From contig MZZL01000395.1 of the NCBI GenBank assembly GCA_002749535.1, positions 62,001 to 126,000 on the forward strand: 64,000 bases of DNA, written 5' to 3'. The notes under the pieces were generated by a model, which saw nothing but the letters and a program-made list of their open reading frames with translations, did no database searches and had not been told where the DNA came from. Position numbers and translations under genes: made by a program. This DNA is from Apophysomyces variabilis. Its lineage: Eukaryota; Mucoromycota; Mucoromycetes; Mucorales; Mucoraceae. Below, piece after piece: positions 1 through 12,098 of the stretch (position 1 is its first letter; each line of letters opens with the position of its first letter).

Positions 1-870
1 GCTAATTTCTAGGCGAAATCCATAGTATGTTCCAGGCTCGTTTCTGTCGAGCAACATATTCATTTTGGTCTCACATATGTCGCCTGTGTTGGCATATTCG
101 GATATTTTAATAATTGCCGCCTCAATATCTTCTCTGGTAACATCCTCCATAAAAGGGTTATCTTTGCAATAGCGTAGGTCCGGTACTCCAATAATCCGTC
201 TTGCTCTTCCATAGATGTCGCTCATGTTTTTGATTGCCATTTTTCTATGTGCCCTGTCTGATTGATTGATACATATGACATCGATCCACATATAACGTAT
301 TCTGTCGCGGTAGTATCTGCACAGTTTGATCAGATTACCTTGGGAAATGGAAGTAACGGAGGCCACATAGTTAGGTGTTTGCGCTTTCCATTCAGGATGA
401 TGTCCCCATCGATAGGAAATTGCGTAGTATGCCGGTACGATCTCATCGAATGGTATTGATATACATTGGATGGCGTTCATTTCTGATCTCGTGTCCAAAA
501 GAACAATCTCGCTCTCGATCCGATTTCTCCGCGATACGGAATTGCCGCCCCAATGGTAGGAAATTGCGCGTAATTCACGAAACTTTTCGCAAGTGTTTTC
601 ACAAAGCTTTTCACGAAGACTTTCACAAAGAATTTCACAATGCCTTTCACGAGACGTTTCGAAAGACTCTTGATGTCTGCATTTCTTTCCCGCCATAAAT
701 CCGCAACCAATTCTACACCCTGGTAAAAGTTCCTTTGTTAAGTCGAAATAGTCGTAGTCCTTGTGCACAAGGGCAATATCGTTCTTGAATTGATTCCGCA
801 GCAACGCCAGTTCATGTGAAATATATCTATTTGTTGTTTCCCAACTCTCTATGTCGCCAATGTCACTCAT
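1..870 (-). CDS. HET-domain protein, copy 1 (3' end beyond window)
   Basis: The minus-strand frame is open from the ATG at 868-870 to the window edge (about 290 codons seen, no stop). It carries the HET (heterokaryon incompatibility) signature: YYAISYRWG followed by WIDVICINQSDRAHRKMAI and then GVPDLRYC. HET domains in ascomycetes trigger cell death on non-self recognition; that role here is only inference. A splice-acceptor-like pyrimidine tract ending in AG at 875-874 lies just before the ATG, so a short 5' exon may exist. An array of seven 12-bp units at 571-654 encodes a tetrapeptide repeat of the form x-x-(R/C)-E. The protein is closely similar to the plus-strand copy at 19906-21711, and the similarity continues into the upstream DNA. 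Confidence 0.8.
   Translation of the reverse strand, partial: MSDIGDIESWETTNRYISHELALLRNQFKNDIALVHKDYDYFDLTKELLPGCRIGCGFMAGKKCRHQESFETSRERHCEILCESLREKLCENTCEKFRELRAISYHWGGNSVSRRNRIESEIVLLDTRSEMNAIQCISIPFDEIVPAYYAISYRWGHHPEWKAQTPNYVASVTSISQGNLIKLCRYYRDRIRYMWIDVICINQSDRAHRKMAIKNMSDIYGRARRIIGVPDLRYCKDNPFMEDVTREDIEAAIIKISEYANTGDICETKMNMLLDRNEPGTYYGFRLEIS
571..654 (-). repeat. 12-bp minisatellite inside HET copy 1
   Basis: Seven in-frame 12-nt units of the pattern nnTYGTGAAnnn (read on the minus strand) encode repeats such as LREK, LCEN and FREL. The same seven-unit array occurs at 20128-20211 in HET copy 2 but not in the HET gene at 44503-46437. Confidence 0.75.
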
Positions 871-1600
871 AGTCTGTAAGAGAGCGGGAATAAAAGCAAT
901 GTTGCTCAAAAGACTGTTTGCACTTATTTAAATGTCAAGTTAGATTGGCTTAGCCATGATGTTGGTGCTAATGGTTGTACAAAGAGGGAGACATGCATCG
1001 ACAAATACTCTTAATGTCTCTCGCCATGCATGGTATAGCAGGTCACCACATATGATACCCATCAACAGTTGAAAACAGTAGAGGATACATATATATAGTA
1101 GAATCAATGTCTTTTACGCACGAATTCCTCGCATCGAGAGCATACGAAGCCGTAGAAGCAGCAGACGTTTGTGTTTACAGACGTACTGGAAAATCATGGC
1201 ATATTTCCGTTTTTCTTATGGGCCATAACACTTTGAGCCATAAGTGGCCCGATCCGCTTTAAATCCTGACCAGGCAGGTTTGAGCCATCACACTGCATAA
1301 CGGTTATGGGCCGCAAAAAGCAGCAATGATAAGTTGGATTGGCTTAACCATCGTGCACTGTACAAACAAAAAGATGCACATCAACAAAAGCGTTTATATC
1401 TCCTACTCCGAGTGGTCTGGCACATTGCCGCATGCGATAATTCTTGAATGATTGCAAACGGAAGATGTTGTATAACGGAGTTCTTACGCTCATTGACAGA
1501 CTTTTTCCCATAGATACCATGCGTAGACCGTAGGAGCAACAAAAACTTTTCATCTACAGGCGGAGACCGTATCATGGCACGTTTTTGTTTTGTTTGCTTT
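871..1600. repeat. HET upstream region, outer part of inverted duplication arm 1
   Basis: This segment matches 19182-19900 in reverse-complement orientation, with scattered differences. Landmarks are the TTGGCTTAGCCAT box (about 953), the ATTGGCTTAACCATCG box (about 1336), the block near 1180-1205 and the end near 1600. The segment is itself built of two degenerate tandem units (about 950-1225 and 1330-1600) that share the box, a GTACAAA stretch and an ATCATGGC motif. Confidence 0.75.
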
Positions 1601-2680
1601 GTGGCGGAACGCTTGTGGATTGCTTTTCGGCCTTCGGCCCATAATAAAGCAATTACAGATAACTAGAGCCATTTGTTACTATATTGCACGAAAGAAATTA
1701 GGTCCCTTCGAACAGGGGACAATGGCTCGTGATCACTTTTGACCTCTTGTTTGACCTAATTACCGAATGGAAACGTCCATATATGTTGTTGTCGATTACC
1801 TCCCTTTTTACTAAGAAGGATAGCATTTGCTTACATGAACAAACTATACCTATCAGGCTTGGGATAAAACACGAACCAGTGGTCCCCTCGGTTGCTTATT
1901 TATTTCGGCCACCCGCACACGCATTGCTGTTAGTAAATTCAGGTCAATATGCCATTACAGATCGCACTAAGGATACTGTAGTATTAACCGCCAGTTGTCT
2001 GTCGTATGATGTATTTTACAGGCGTATTTTATTGGCGAAACCTTTATTTTACCCGTCTTAGGATTGCTGTCACCTGATAAAACAAACAAGTTGAAAGTGA
2101 CAGCAGCTTTTTTATCACTCTCCAGTTATCTTTCTTACAAACATCCTTGGTGTGCACTTACATTAATATCATGTACAGTATGGCCTATGCACCCAAGTTT
2201 ATGTTTTAGCCTACAAGACCTCTGATCGAACCATCTTGGCTAAGAAACTAACTCTATATGACCCATTTGATAAGGGATATGATGTTATCTATTTGCATAT
2301 GCCGTTGTCACTCATCCTTATATCGTTCAAGTCCTTGTCTCTTCAGGTCCTTTGCAGTGTGTTATCCCCAAGAGAGTTGCCTCTCTTCGCAAATTTCCGC
2401 TTTTCACCTGAACCACTGGGTAGATGGTGCGAACCTTGTCCCAATAATTACGTGGAAATACCTTTCAGAGTAAAGTAAGAGGTATCAACATGTCATTTAT
2501 ATCTACTAATCGTAGATCTACTTTTTGACGTGTCAGCATACATAGACAGGCCTGGGCATTACTTGGGCTGAGTTGAACCCTGGTACATGCCACGGTTAGG
2601 CAGCTATCTTATATCAACGCTAACAAGCAGTAATAGTAAGTAAAAATCTTTTTTCCGTTCCACTAGCACCAACCGTACAC
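1601..2680. other. no recognisable gene
   Basis: Short ORFs occur here (for example 1729-2061 and 2236-2478, plus strand). They show no recognisable family, no convincing splice chain and no codon-level conservation that I can see. Confidence 0.5.
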
Positions 2681-2940
2681 TTTATCTTTATGCCAAAGAT
2701 CGTAGCCGTATTACTGGAGTTGGATGTGGCGCAGTGAAAAAGGCTGGCGTTTACAAAAATTTCGTCGACAATGCAAAAATGCGAATCTTCGAAATAATAC
2801 AAAGTCAGCTTTAATTAAGAATGAAGTTTGCATGAAACATGTACGAAGCAGCAAATTTTGGCATTATGATTAATGATAAGGCCACAAAGGTTTATAGACA
2901 AGTTCTGTACAATTTGATTTTATTCTTCCTTGCAGTATAA
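2681..2940 (+). pseudogene. decayed copy of the gene at 2943-3730
   Basis: Translating this stretch gives GCGAVKKAGV, then FVDNAKMRIFEII, a stop, and after another stop YEAANFGIMINDKATKVY. Each part matches the C-terminal half of the downstream protein (GCGEVKKPGV, LVDNGKMRVLEIM, YEAEMFGIVVHNKATQVY). At least two in-frame stops make it non-functional. It lies directly upstream in the same orientation, so it is a tandem duplicate fragment. Confidence 0.7.
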
Positions 2941-2942
2941 CC

Positions 2943-3727
2943 GTGGAGCTACCGGGTAGTATCTACAAAAATATCCTTGCCCTTATGGGTGCTATACAAC
3001 AAGGCAAACTGTACGTACAGCCGCACCCAATCATCACTATCAAGAGATCATGTTTAAACACTACGTTATTGACGACTTGCGCACTTCATGGCAAACCGCG
3101 AATAAAGAGTGACTTCTCCGAGCTGCATCTGATCGCCAACTCATTGTCCCTGTTTCTCGATCCATGCTTTTTAGCCCATGATGTTGTCCAGCTAGAATGG
3201 GATGCTACTTCTCGGGTTCACAGACAACTAAATGAAACCGACAAAGACAAGCTGCGCCCCGATATCCTGCTTCATGTTAAATACCTTAACCTTGTTATTG
3301 AAATTGGGTGCGGCGAGGTTAAGAAGCCAGGTGTTTCCCAGGATCTAGTGGATAATGGAAAGATGCGTGTGTTGGAGATTATGAAAAGGCAGCTTTATCT
3401 AAGAATTAAGTTTGCCAAAAAGAGATATGAAGCTGAGATGTTTGGGATCGTGGTTCATAATAAAGCCACACAAGTATATTGCATAAATTTGGTCTATTTT
3501 TCCGTGCAAGGCACAACCATCACTTTGTTAGATATGCACAGGGACTAGACAAACGAGTCTGCGTTCACAACGAGCTGCCATCGTTCTCCTTGCTGACCAC
3601 ATACGAGACACACTCGAACGTGGAAATCGCAATGGAAGCGATGGCAGAATTCAAGGTACGATTTTGACTATAACAGAGTACCCTCCTCTTTCATTACTGC
3701 TAACCAATAATTTCTTTAGCAATGAGT
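2943..3727 (+). CDS. uncharacterised protein with nuclease-like GEVK motif, probably frameshifted
   Basis: An open frame runs 2943-3548 (first ATG at 2985; a splice acceptor precedes 2943, so 5' exons may be missing). I cannot name the family. The centre reads RPDILLHV, then about 12 residues on EIGCGEVKKP, spaced like the catalytic D and E-x-K of PD-(D/E)XK nucleases; that link is inference only. The conserved tail continues past the stop in another frame (3549-3655, ending MEAMAEFK), implying a frameshift near 3500-3545. A GT donor at 3656 and an AG near 3719 would form a last intron. A decayed tandem copy lies at 2681-2940. Confidence 0.5.
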
Positions 3728-3730
3728 AGT

Positions 3731-4889
3731 TGGATCAGTACAATCTGTTAAAGACGGCGAGAGCGATGAGAATGTGTTCCATCTGTACGAAGTTCGTGTA
3801 TGTCCTACTGTTTCGTCGTCTGAACCCATCTATGACGAGTAACTGTTTTCCCTCCTTTCTCCTTTGTCCATCTGTCGTTCACACCTTTGCCCTATGTCAT
3901 CATACCTTTGTTTAAAATATCGTCTCTAGAACGCTTGTTGTTGCGAAAGTAGGATCGGTTTCTAGAGAGTCGGTTAAAAAAGTCTATTTTGGGTGTGGTG
4001 GAAGTTGCATTCCGAAAAATCGCATACTACAACTGGTCTCATGCCATATCACTCATGATGTCACTGTAAGGAAAAAAAGATAACGAAGATCGCCGTTTGT
4101 TATTCTGTCAGGGACCTTAACATGCATAGATACAACATATGCCTTTTTAAGCATTTAAAGATCTATCCCACGCAGACGCACCGGCGCTGTTTGTTTGATA
4201 CCTTGTGAATCTTCAAGCAAGTTTCTCCATCCTAACTGTTTCTTGAATTATGGAGGAAGACTTGTTTCTTTTTGGCAACCAAGGAAGCCTTCGCGATGTT
4301 TGTGCATGCATTTTTTTTCAGATATTTTCGTCCTTCTGCCGTTTGCATTGATGTTGCATAACGCGTATCCTGGGTTACGGATATTGTTTCTACCGCAAAT
4401 GGAAAAGCTACTCTGAAGAAAGAGAGAGAAAGACAACTTTGCGGACAGGCATATGATCATCCAATAAGTGTCCAATGAGATCAAGAGATGGTGTTCATGT
4501 TCAGAGGTAAGGTAACGCAAAGCGATACTATCTTTGTCCTCTTGCGGAGTACTTCAGCCATCCTGCAGGCTCGTTCCACCAGGAACTGCAACTTGTCGTT
4601 TTTAAAAGCTCATTCATAAAGGAGAAAAATAAAATAGATTATCTTTATTGCCCTCTTATCTTTCCTTCATTCCCCTCGTAATAATCAGATCAATCTATTT
4701 GCTTGTGCTTTGTTACTTTGCCATTGACGAGGTTAGTCTGAGCCATGCGTTACACGCCAGTTGGTTTCACATCCAATAGCATTTGATACGAATTTAGACG
4801 CACCTTATCGATTACTTTCCTTCCTTCTTTTTTCTTTCTTTTTCTTTTTCTTTTCCGGCTGTCTTCTGCTTCTGATTCCTATCTAGAGG
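3731..4889. promoter_or_regulatory. upstream region of the H+-ATPase gene
   Basis: No gene is recognised in this 1.16-kb gap. Its last 80 bases (about 4810-4885) are a C/T-rich tract on the coding strand ending just before the ATG at 4890, a common architecture of strongly expressed fungal promoters. Confidence 0.45.
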
Positions 4890-7800
4890 ATGGCTTATGG
4901 ACAGATATACGAGTCGAAACCAAAAAACCCATTTGAAGAAGCTGTCCCTCTTACGTCACCCAATCGCCAGCCAAAAGAAAAGTCAGAATGGATCGACGAA
5001 ATCTCTCCCGACGTGGAAGAATATCTGAGAACGCCTCCCACCTACGGTCTTACAGATACAGAGGTCGCCGAAAGACTTGAAAAATTCGGTAGAAATGAAC
5101 TACAAGAAAAGAAAAGAAACAAGTTACTCCACTTTCTATCCTTCTGTAAGGGCAAAAAGAAAAACAAGTGAAAGGCAGGGCTGATATTTATTTATTTACG
5201 ATTATTATTATTGTTATTTTATGCGCAGTTACCGGCGCCATCGCTTACTTGATGGAAATCTCCGTCATTCTCACAGCAGTGACCAACGATTGGGTGGATT
5301 TTGGCATTATCCTTGGCATGCTGATTGTCAATGCCATTATCGGTTATGTGGAAGAAGCGAGAGCAGAATCCGCTATTTCAGCCTTAAAAAACAGCCTGGC
5401 GCTGAAATCGAGATGCTGGCGGGCCGGCAAACTGAGAGAAGTCAATGCATCGGAGCTTGTCGTAGGCGATGTACTGATCCTACGTCTGGGTGACATCGTC
5501 CCTGCCGATGCGCGATTACTCGGCATAGGTGCTACCGGAGAAGCAGTCGAGACGAGTCTGCAAGTGGATCAGAGCGCGCTGACGGGTGAATCTTTGCCGG
5601 TGAAAAAGAAACCTGGCGACCTTGTCTACTCTTCTTCCGTTGTGAAACAAGGACAACAACTCGCTGTCGTAGCACGCACCGGTTCCAATACATTTATTGG
5701 CCGAGCTGCAAGTCTGATCACGATCACTACAGACGCTGGCCATTTCCAAAAAGTGATTAATTATATCGGCAACTTCCTGATTATCATCTCCGTTGTACTC
5801 GTCATTATCATCTTTATCTATAACTTGGTCGAACAGAAAATGAAAAACGGCGTCGTCACAAAAGAAAATGTGTTGGAAGCCCTGAAAGAAATGGTGATCC
5901 TGACCATTGCAGCGTAAGTGGATGAAAAGAAAAAGATTTCTTGGACTCCTAAACATAGCATTTCCCCCAATGGATCCATAACTTTTTATTTTTTATTTTT
6001 AGTATACCTGTAGGTTTGCCCACCGTGATGTCTGTCACCATGGCTTTTGGTGCCAAACAACTGGCGAAACGTCAAGTGATTGTGAAGCGTCTGACAGCCG
6101 TAGAGGAATTGGCCTCCGTCTCGATCTTGTGCAGTGACAAGACAGGAACTCTGACGCTGAATGAATTAACGTTCGATGAACCCTATCTCACCAACGGATA
6201 TACCAAAGACGACATTTTACTCTATGCCTATTTATCTTCCGAAATTGGAACTACAGACCCTATTGAATTTGCCGTGCGGTCCGCGGCCGAAAAATCGCAT
6301 CCCCAGGTCACCAAGGATGGTGTGCACGGTTACAAAGTGACCTCCTTTATGCCTTTTAATCCCACGGAGAAAATGTCGCGAGCAACGATAGCAGAAGTGA
6401 GCACCAGTCAAACATTCAAAGTGGCCAAAGGGGCGCCACAGGTGATCATTCAACTGGTGGGCGGTCATGGCGAGGCAGAGCGTGCGGTGGAGGACCTTGC
6501 ACGCCGTGGGCTCAGGGCCTTGGGGGTGGCACGTACTAAATTAGGCACAGAGGACCAATGGGAGCTTGTCGGCATGTTCAGTCTGATTGATCCCCCAAGA
6601 CACGATTCAGCCAACACCATCCAAGAATGTGCCCGCTATGGCATTTCCGTCAAAATGATTACGGGTGATCAAACCTGTATTGCTAAAGAAGTCGCTGCCC
6701 GTCTCGGCATGGGAAACAATATTTTGGATGCTGATTACCTTGTGGACCCCACTCAACCAGACGATGTCGTAGCCGAACGATGTCTAAGAGCAGATGGATT
6801 TGCACGTGTGATTCCCGGTAATTGTTTTTCTTTTTTTCCTTTTTTTTTGTGCTTCTTATCTATGGAACGCTGACATAGCTATTTATGCTTGACGGATTTA
6901 GAACACAAATACCGTGTTGTTGAATTATTACAGAACAAAGGCTATTTTGTAGCAATGACAGGTGATGGTGTCAATGATGCAGCAGCGTTGAAAAAGGTGA
7001 AGCTTTCTTTTCTTCTTTTGTAGATGTCAGCTGAGCTAACAATGGGGGTCTTGATGACTAACTTATCTTTTAGGCCAATGTGGGTATTGCTGTCCACGGC
7101 AGTACAGACGCCGCACGATCGGCATCGGATATTGTCCTTCTTGCACCTGGTCTATCAGCCATCATTGATGGTATAAAGACATCCCGCAAGATCTTCCAAC
7201 GTTTGCAATCCTATGCCTTGTACCGTATCTCATCCACGATCCATTTCCTTCTGTTTTTCTTTGTCATCACCTTGGCAGAAGACTGGCAGATGCCGCCCGT
7301 GTTCCTTATCCTTATTTCTGTGCTTAATGATGCTGCCACATTAATCATGGCTGTGGACAATGTGAGTATATCCCTTACTCCTGAACAATGGCGTCTTCGT
7401 TTGCTGGTCTTTCTGTCCTGTGTGATTGCTGTGGTACTGGCCGCCTTCTCCTTTATGCATTTTTACATCTTTAGAGATGTGCTGCATGTAACACCAGGAG
7501 AGTTAGCCACCATCATGTATCTACATATTTCATCAGGTACGTTAAATGAAAAACACTAACTTTTTATATCCGCTAACAAGGGTCGTCTTTCGAATGACAG
7601 CACCTCACTTTGTGATCTTCTCGACACGTGTGGAGTCCTATTGCTGGAAGAACATTCCTTCCTGGCCATTCACTGTCGTTGTGCTTGGAACCCAAGTGAT
7701 TGCGTTAGTGCTCTCAGTATACGGTGTCTTTGGCGAAGACAAAAACATCTCTGGCATTGGTTGGCCCAGAGGCTTGATTATTCTAGCCATTTCTCTCGGA

Positions 7801-7950
7801 ACGTTTTTGGTGGTGGATCTAGTCAAAGTTTGGACTATCCGTGTATGGAACAAGTTCGTAGAGAGAAGATTGAGGAAGCAACCAATCGCCGAGACTCGTG
7901 CACAACGTTTCCAGAAACGGCTCCAAGATAACCCTCCACTTATGTATTAG
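4890..7950 (+). CDS. PMA1: plasma-membrane H+-ATPase (P3A-type ATPase)
   Basis: This proton pump uses ATP to expel H+ across the plasma membrane and energises nutrient uptake. Exons: 4890-5145, 5229-5913, 6003-6817, 6902-6996, 7074-7536 and 7601-7950, joining in frame to 887 aa with GT-AG introns, close to the usual 900-920 aa. Visible motifs are TGES in the actuator domain (about residue 202), the phosphorylation site CSDKTGTLT with Asp359, the hinge TGDGVNDAA (about 605-613) and LNDAATL in a membrane helix with Asp703, the position of the proton-carrying aspartate in the family. The segment around [13 protein letters not shown] appears only when the first intron is removed. The C-terminal tail after the last helix is short (about 30 residues, ending PPLMY). 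Confidence 0.95.
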
Positions 7951-8605
7951 ATAGCCAAGATGTATCATATAGCTATTCATTAAATGTATGCAGTTCTATT
8001 GTAGTAATAGGCGCTGGGTTGAGAAATGACTCTGTTAAACAAAGAAAAAAAATTATCTCTGTGTAAAAATGCTTTTGTTTAGCAAGTTCAACGCACATGA
8101 TATTATAACTCGCTTAGATTGAAGTCTATGGCAATTAATTTGACAACTATGTAGAATGCATGCTTGCTAAAGGTTCGGTCTTCGGACTATACAAAGGGCA
8201 AAATGGTGAAGAAGTTCTCTTGGGAAGGAGACCACAGGCCACATACTGGATATCATTGTCTGGGAGATGGTGAATCAATTGATTGTCCCGTTCCTCCCCT
8301 TTTTTTTTTTTTTACCTTTCCGCTCGTTTCTTTGCCTAAAGAAGCTATCGATCTATTTTATATAATCCACATTTTTTTTGTTTTCTCTCAGATTAATACG
8401 GAAAAGTGATAGCACACTCTCTGGAACCACAGTTCACTTGTAAAAAAAAGGGAATATGATATCATAGAGAAAAGCTACTAAAGAGAAAAAAGAGTTGCAT
8501 AGGGGCGGGAACCGAAAAATCTAAGCAAAAGAACAATCACGTGCAGTCGAACTGGACTTTACGCTGTGTAATAAGCTCGTTGGTTGCGAGACATTCCTGA
8601 ACTCA
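7951..8605. other. intergenic, no gene recognised
   Basis: AT-rich spacer with short homopolymer runs between two plus-strand genes. The small ORF at 8164-8409 is low complexity and not convincing. Confidence 0.5.
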
Positions 8606-9935
8606 TGGATGGTCCATCAGGTGAGCCATTGTTCGGTTCTGTTTTCCTTCAACGCTTGGCGTCAGAAAAACTGAATATTTTCTCGGGCATCGGTTGTCAT
8701 TAGGCTTCCGCAATGCCCCTGTCACGAAGCTTTTAGTTTCCATTGTGGGTAGCTGTTCAGCGTTGGCAGTCCTCTTCGACGCAAAGTCAAGCTTGGCCCT
8801 CCAAATCCATCCTCACCTTACGACCCATCATCAGGTGCGTGTTGGAAAAAGCCTCACGTTAAAAAGAAAAAGCCATAGCTTGGTTAGGTTTTACTGACGG
8901 ATATCCTCTATATATTTGCTTTTAAGCTCTGGCGCTTACTCACAACACACTGGCTTTTTGCCACTGTTGGCACCACAACGATTGGGACATGGCTGATCTA
9001 CCGTATGCGCGTCATTGAACGACGCTACGGAAGTGCGAAATATGCTGTAAGCTGGAGAAAAAAAAGGAAGAAAAAGAACGGGAAAAAGGAAATATAAAAC
9101 ATGACCCTAACTATGACCTTTCTTTAATTTTATAAAGGCTTTTGTAGGTATCTCTACGGCGGTATCTACATGCTTACAGCTTGTTGTCATGACCTTTGGC
9201 GCACGGTGGGGATTCAAAGCGATATCTAGCGGACCGTAAGTCTAACTAAAGGCTCCCTTCCCTCCCATTCACTTATAAAATTGTCCTAGCTATGCATTGA
9301 TTTTCGCGATGTTGTATCAGTTTCGTACTCTGATTCCCACCACCTTTCAATCCCGTACAGCTGGACTGACAATAACAGACAAGTTCTACGTATACATGGC
9401 AGCCGCTCAGGTAAAAAAAAAAGAAAAAGTTTGGCCATAAAGACGTTCAACGTAAGGATCTAACCCCCCCTTTTTTTTTTTTTTCTGGAATGACGTTATC
9501 TAGCTTTTCTTTTCCAGATCTACAAGCTCGATGATCCCCTGTCTCTGCGGTTTAGCCACAGGGGCTCTCTATGACGCCAACTTCTTTGGGATAAAGCAAT
9601 GGCGTTTTCCTGCCCGATTACGATCGATAGCGTCCAAGTATGCTCCGTTCATAACGGATAAACCATCCGGTTCTACTTCGTTGTCCAGTTCTCCTGCTAT
9701 TGCAAGATCACCGAGAAACCAGTCGACTTCAAGTAGGGTAAGTGTTGGCTACAATCAAGAGGTCGAGCGAATGGGGGATTGATATATCGAATGGTAGCAA
9801 CCTGAAATACCCGAAGAGAGTGTGAATGCTGTCGCCTCCATGTTTCCAGACCACCCAAGAGAAGCCATCATCAGTGCACTGACCAGAGCCCATCTGGATC
9901 GAAATAGAGCAGCGGAAATTTTATTGACTGAATGA
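8606..9935 (+). CDS. UBAC2/Dsc2-like rhomboid-family membrane protein with C-terminal UBA/CUE domain
   Basis: Exons 8606-8621, 8704-8834, 8927-9046, 9138-9235, 9290-9410, 9504-9737 and 9798-9935 join in frame to 285 aa. The N-terminal two thirds form several hydrophobic segments (for example VSIVGSCSALAVLF and the stretch around LCGLATGALYDANFFG), laid out as in inactive rhomboids of the UBAC2/Dsc2 type. The last 40 residues (AVASMFPDH ... NRAAEILLTE) fit a ubiquitin-binding UBA/CUE helix bundle. Relatives sit in ER or Golgi membranes in ubiquitin-ligase complexes (yeast Dsc, mammalian gp78 partner); that role is inferred from architecture. The acceptor at 9502-9503 was chosen over the later one because only it keeps the frame. 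The 3' end converges on the next gene with about 40 bp between stop codons. Confidence 0.75.
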
Positions 9936-9975
9936 TATTTAGAAAACAGAAAAAAAAAACGGAAAGCGTTTTCTT

Positions 9976-11371
9976 CTACTGGTATGCAAAAATGTTTCTG
10001 TTTCAGAGCAATAAAAGAAAAGAAAAAAGAGAGAAAAGAAACAATGGAGGAGTTACCAAGTTGTATCAATACCGGCAACGGATAAAAAAAAGGAAAAGAG
10101 GAACTTACCGTGTTGGTGGTGGCTGTCGACGACGATTGCTAGTGTTATCGGATGCGGATAATCCCATTGCCCCAACGCTACGGCTGACACTATCCACCGT
10201 GTTGCTATGGGATAACACATCTCGGCCTTGCTGAGAGGTTGTCTTTTTGGATGGATCTTCCGATGGTTCTGGTGTTCGAGGTTCATCCCCAAATGTAATG
10301 GATGAATCCAGACGTTTCGGATTGTGCGCTACCAAAGGACGTGGTGCAGGAGGTTCGTAGGTGAAGATATTTCGGTGCACTTCATTTGGATCACGTCTTC
10401 TCACTGGTCTTCGCACTTCATCCTCTGGTTTGACTGGTCCAAAAATCCTTCCAGGCACTGAAGAGGTTGCGCCATCAATATTCTTTTAGAAAGGCATGTT
10501 TCTTCACGCATAATAAAAAAAGAATCCAAGACTTACTGTAGGTATTCTGCTCATGCTTTTGAACCTATGCAAAAATGAGACAATGGTGCCCAAAGGAGCA
10601 AACACAAAGAAAAAGGAGAGGAGTAAGGGGGAGAGAGGCAAAAATCTCTTACCTTATGCTCTACTGGTACTTCACTGTCCAAAGGGGTTAACTGCGTGGA
10701 TTTGATGGATCGGAGTGCTTCTAGTTGTTCAACACCTCGCACTGGCCAATTGTTCTTGTCAGTGATCACACGAAGTTGTTTCAGAATACAGGCTTGATCC
10801 CAATGGATACGGAGTGAGGCAATCTGATCTCCCTCGAAAGTGGCAGAGATGACCTATGAAACAAATAAACATGTTTATACGTCATGCATTTGTGTCTTTT
10901 TGTCCTTTGTATCATGCTAAACTAAAGAACTTCCGTCTAGGTTACTTACTGCCGGAAATGTCACTGTTTTATTCAGCTAATTCGGTTATGGGAACACAAC
11001 CAATAGAAAAGGAAGCCACATGTTACGTTAGGTTCGTTAGCTACTATTGTGATGATTCCTTCTATCGCTCAGTATTCTCTTACCAAAAAATGCTCATCCA
11101 AGTCAGGCGTCAACCATGAGCATTCGCCTGTATGAAAAGTGACAGCCCATTCTACCTCCTCAATGATCTTATTGCCGCCCGTCACCTTATTGTGAACATG
11201 TTCTTTGAGCTTATTCACTTTCTCCGAAAAATGCGGGTTAAGGTAAAATCTTCGGATCTGAGCACTTCCTCTTGCGCCTGCTCCAGTTGGAACGTAGATA
11301 ACGGTAGCATCATCCGTATAAATACTTGCCGTAGCAGGCTTCGTCTTGAAAATAGACCACGTATTTTCCAT
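9976..11371 (-). CDS. NTF2/SnoaL-like domain protein with disordered C-terminus
   Basis: Minus-strand exons 11084-11371, 10653-10853, 10537-10564, 10109-10457 and 9976-9997 give about 295 aa. Residues 1-165 look like an NTF2/SnoaL-like fold of a conserved fungal family: YTDDATVIYVPTGAGARG, then HFSEKVN, WAVTFHTGECSWL and, after the first intron, RIHWDQACILKQLRVI. The C-terminal part is basic and proline-rich, with NIFTYEPPAPRPLVAHN and SSITFGDEP, reminiscent of HN1/Jupiter-type motifs. No enzymatic role can be assigned. The tiny third and last exons are the least certain; the acceptor of exon 4 was chosen because the alternative gives a stop. The coding strand upstream of the ATG (11372-11460) is strongly pyrimidine-rich. 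Confidence 0.65.
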
Positions 11372-12098
11372 TATCTTGGCTTTTTGGTTTAAGAAAAGAA
11401 TGAAGAGGAGGAAAGATGAAGAAAGAAAAAGGGGGAGAAGAGGACGAAATAAACGACTTAATTAACGACAGCTTATCTTATTCGAATCCCTTTAATTTGA
11501 TCATTGAATTCCCGCTCAGTAATACCCTATCGTATGTTCTGAACACTTTCATTGCCAATGAACGAACAAAAAGGATCCTATTCAACACTAATCCTGCTGT
11601 AACTATTCTACATAAAGTGAGAACTCCCATGCTTTTTTTTATTTGTTTTTGTTCTGTTGAACCTACCTTAATAGTTAGTCATAAGATAATTCCACTTTAT
11701 AGAATGAATGCGGTCAAAATACTCTCGTGTCATTATCAGTTTCCTTCTTTGATTCAGCCAGTCATAACAATTTGCTCTTGTTGGTCAAAATAGTCAGGGA
11801 GAATGAATCGCAAATGTTTCCATAATAACCACTTTGGAGCATATAATGACGAAGCAATTTGGGCAATGCTATTTGGCAAGCACCCAACAGGTTTTCAAAG
11901 GTAACAGATTTTGTTTTAAGTTCGTATTACTGTTCAAATTTTCTCATGCAGAGGATGGGACAGTCGGCCAATAACAAGTAAAAAATGGTAGGAAACAATG
12001 CAGATCACAATAGGGGGGTATAGGAGAATATGATTTTATTTATCTGTGGTTTAAGGTAATTCTCTTTTTTCTTGTCAAGTCTTATTTTTCTTTTTCTC
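11372..12098. other. intergenic between two minus-strand genes
   Basis: It holds the purine-rich (plus strand) tract 11390-11460 upstream of the NTF2-like gene and AT-rich sequence that probably contains the 3' UTR of the next gene. The ORF 11416-11793 is not convincing. Confidence 0.45.

Noticed and set aside
1729..2478. ORFs of 110, 80 and 71 codons
   Set aside because: No recognisable domain, no splice context; likely chance.
11416..11793. 125-codon plus-strand ORF
   Set aside because: Starts in a purine tract that is the promoter side of a minus-strand gene and has no recognisable content.
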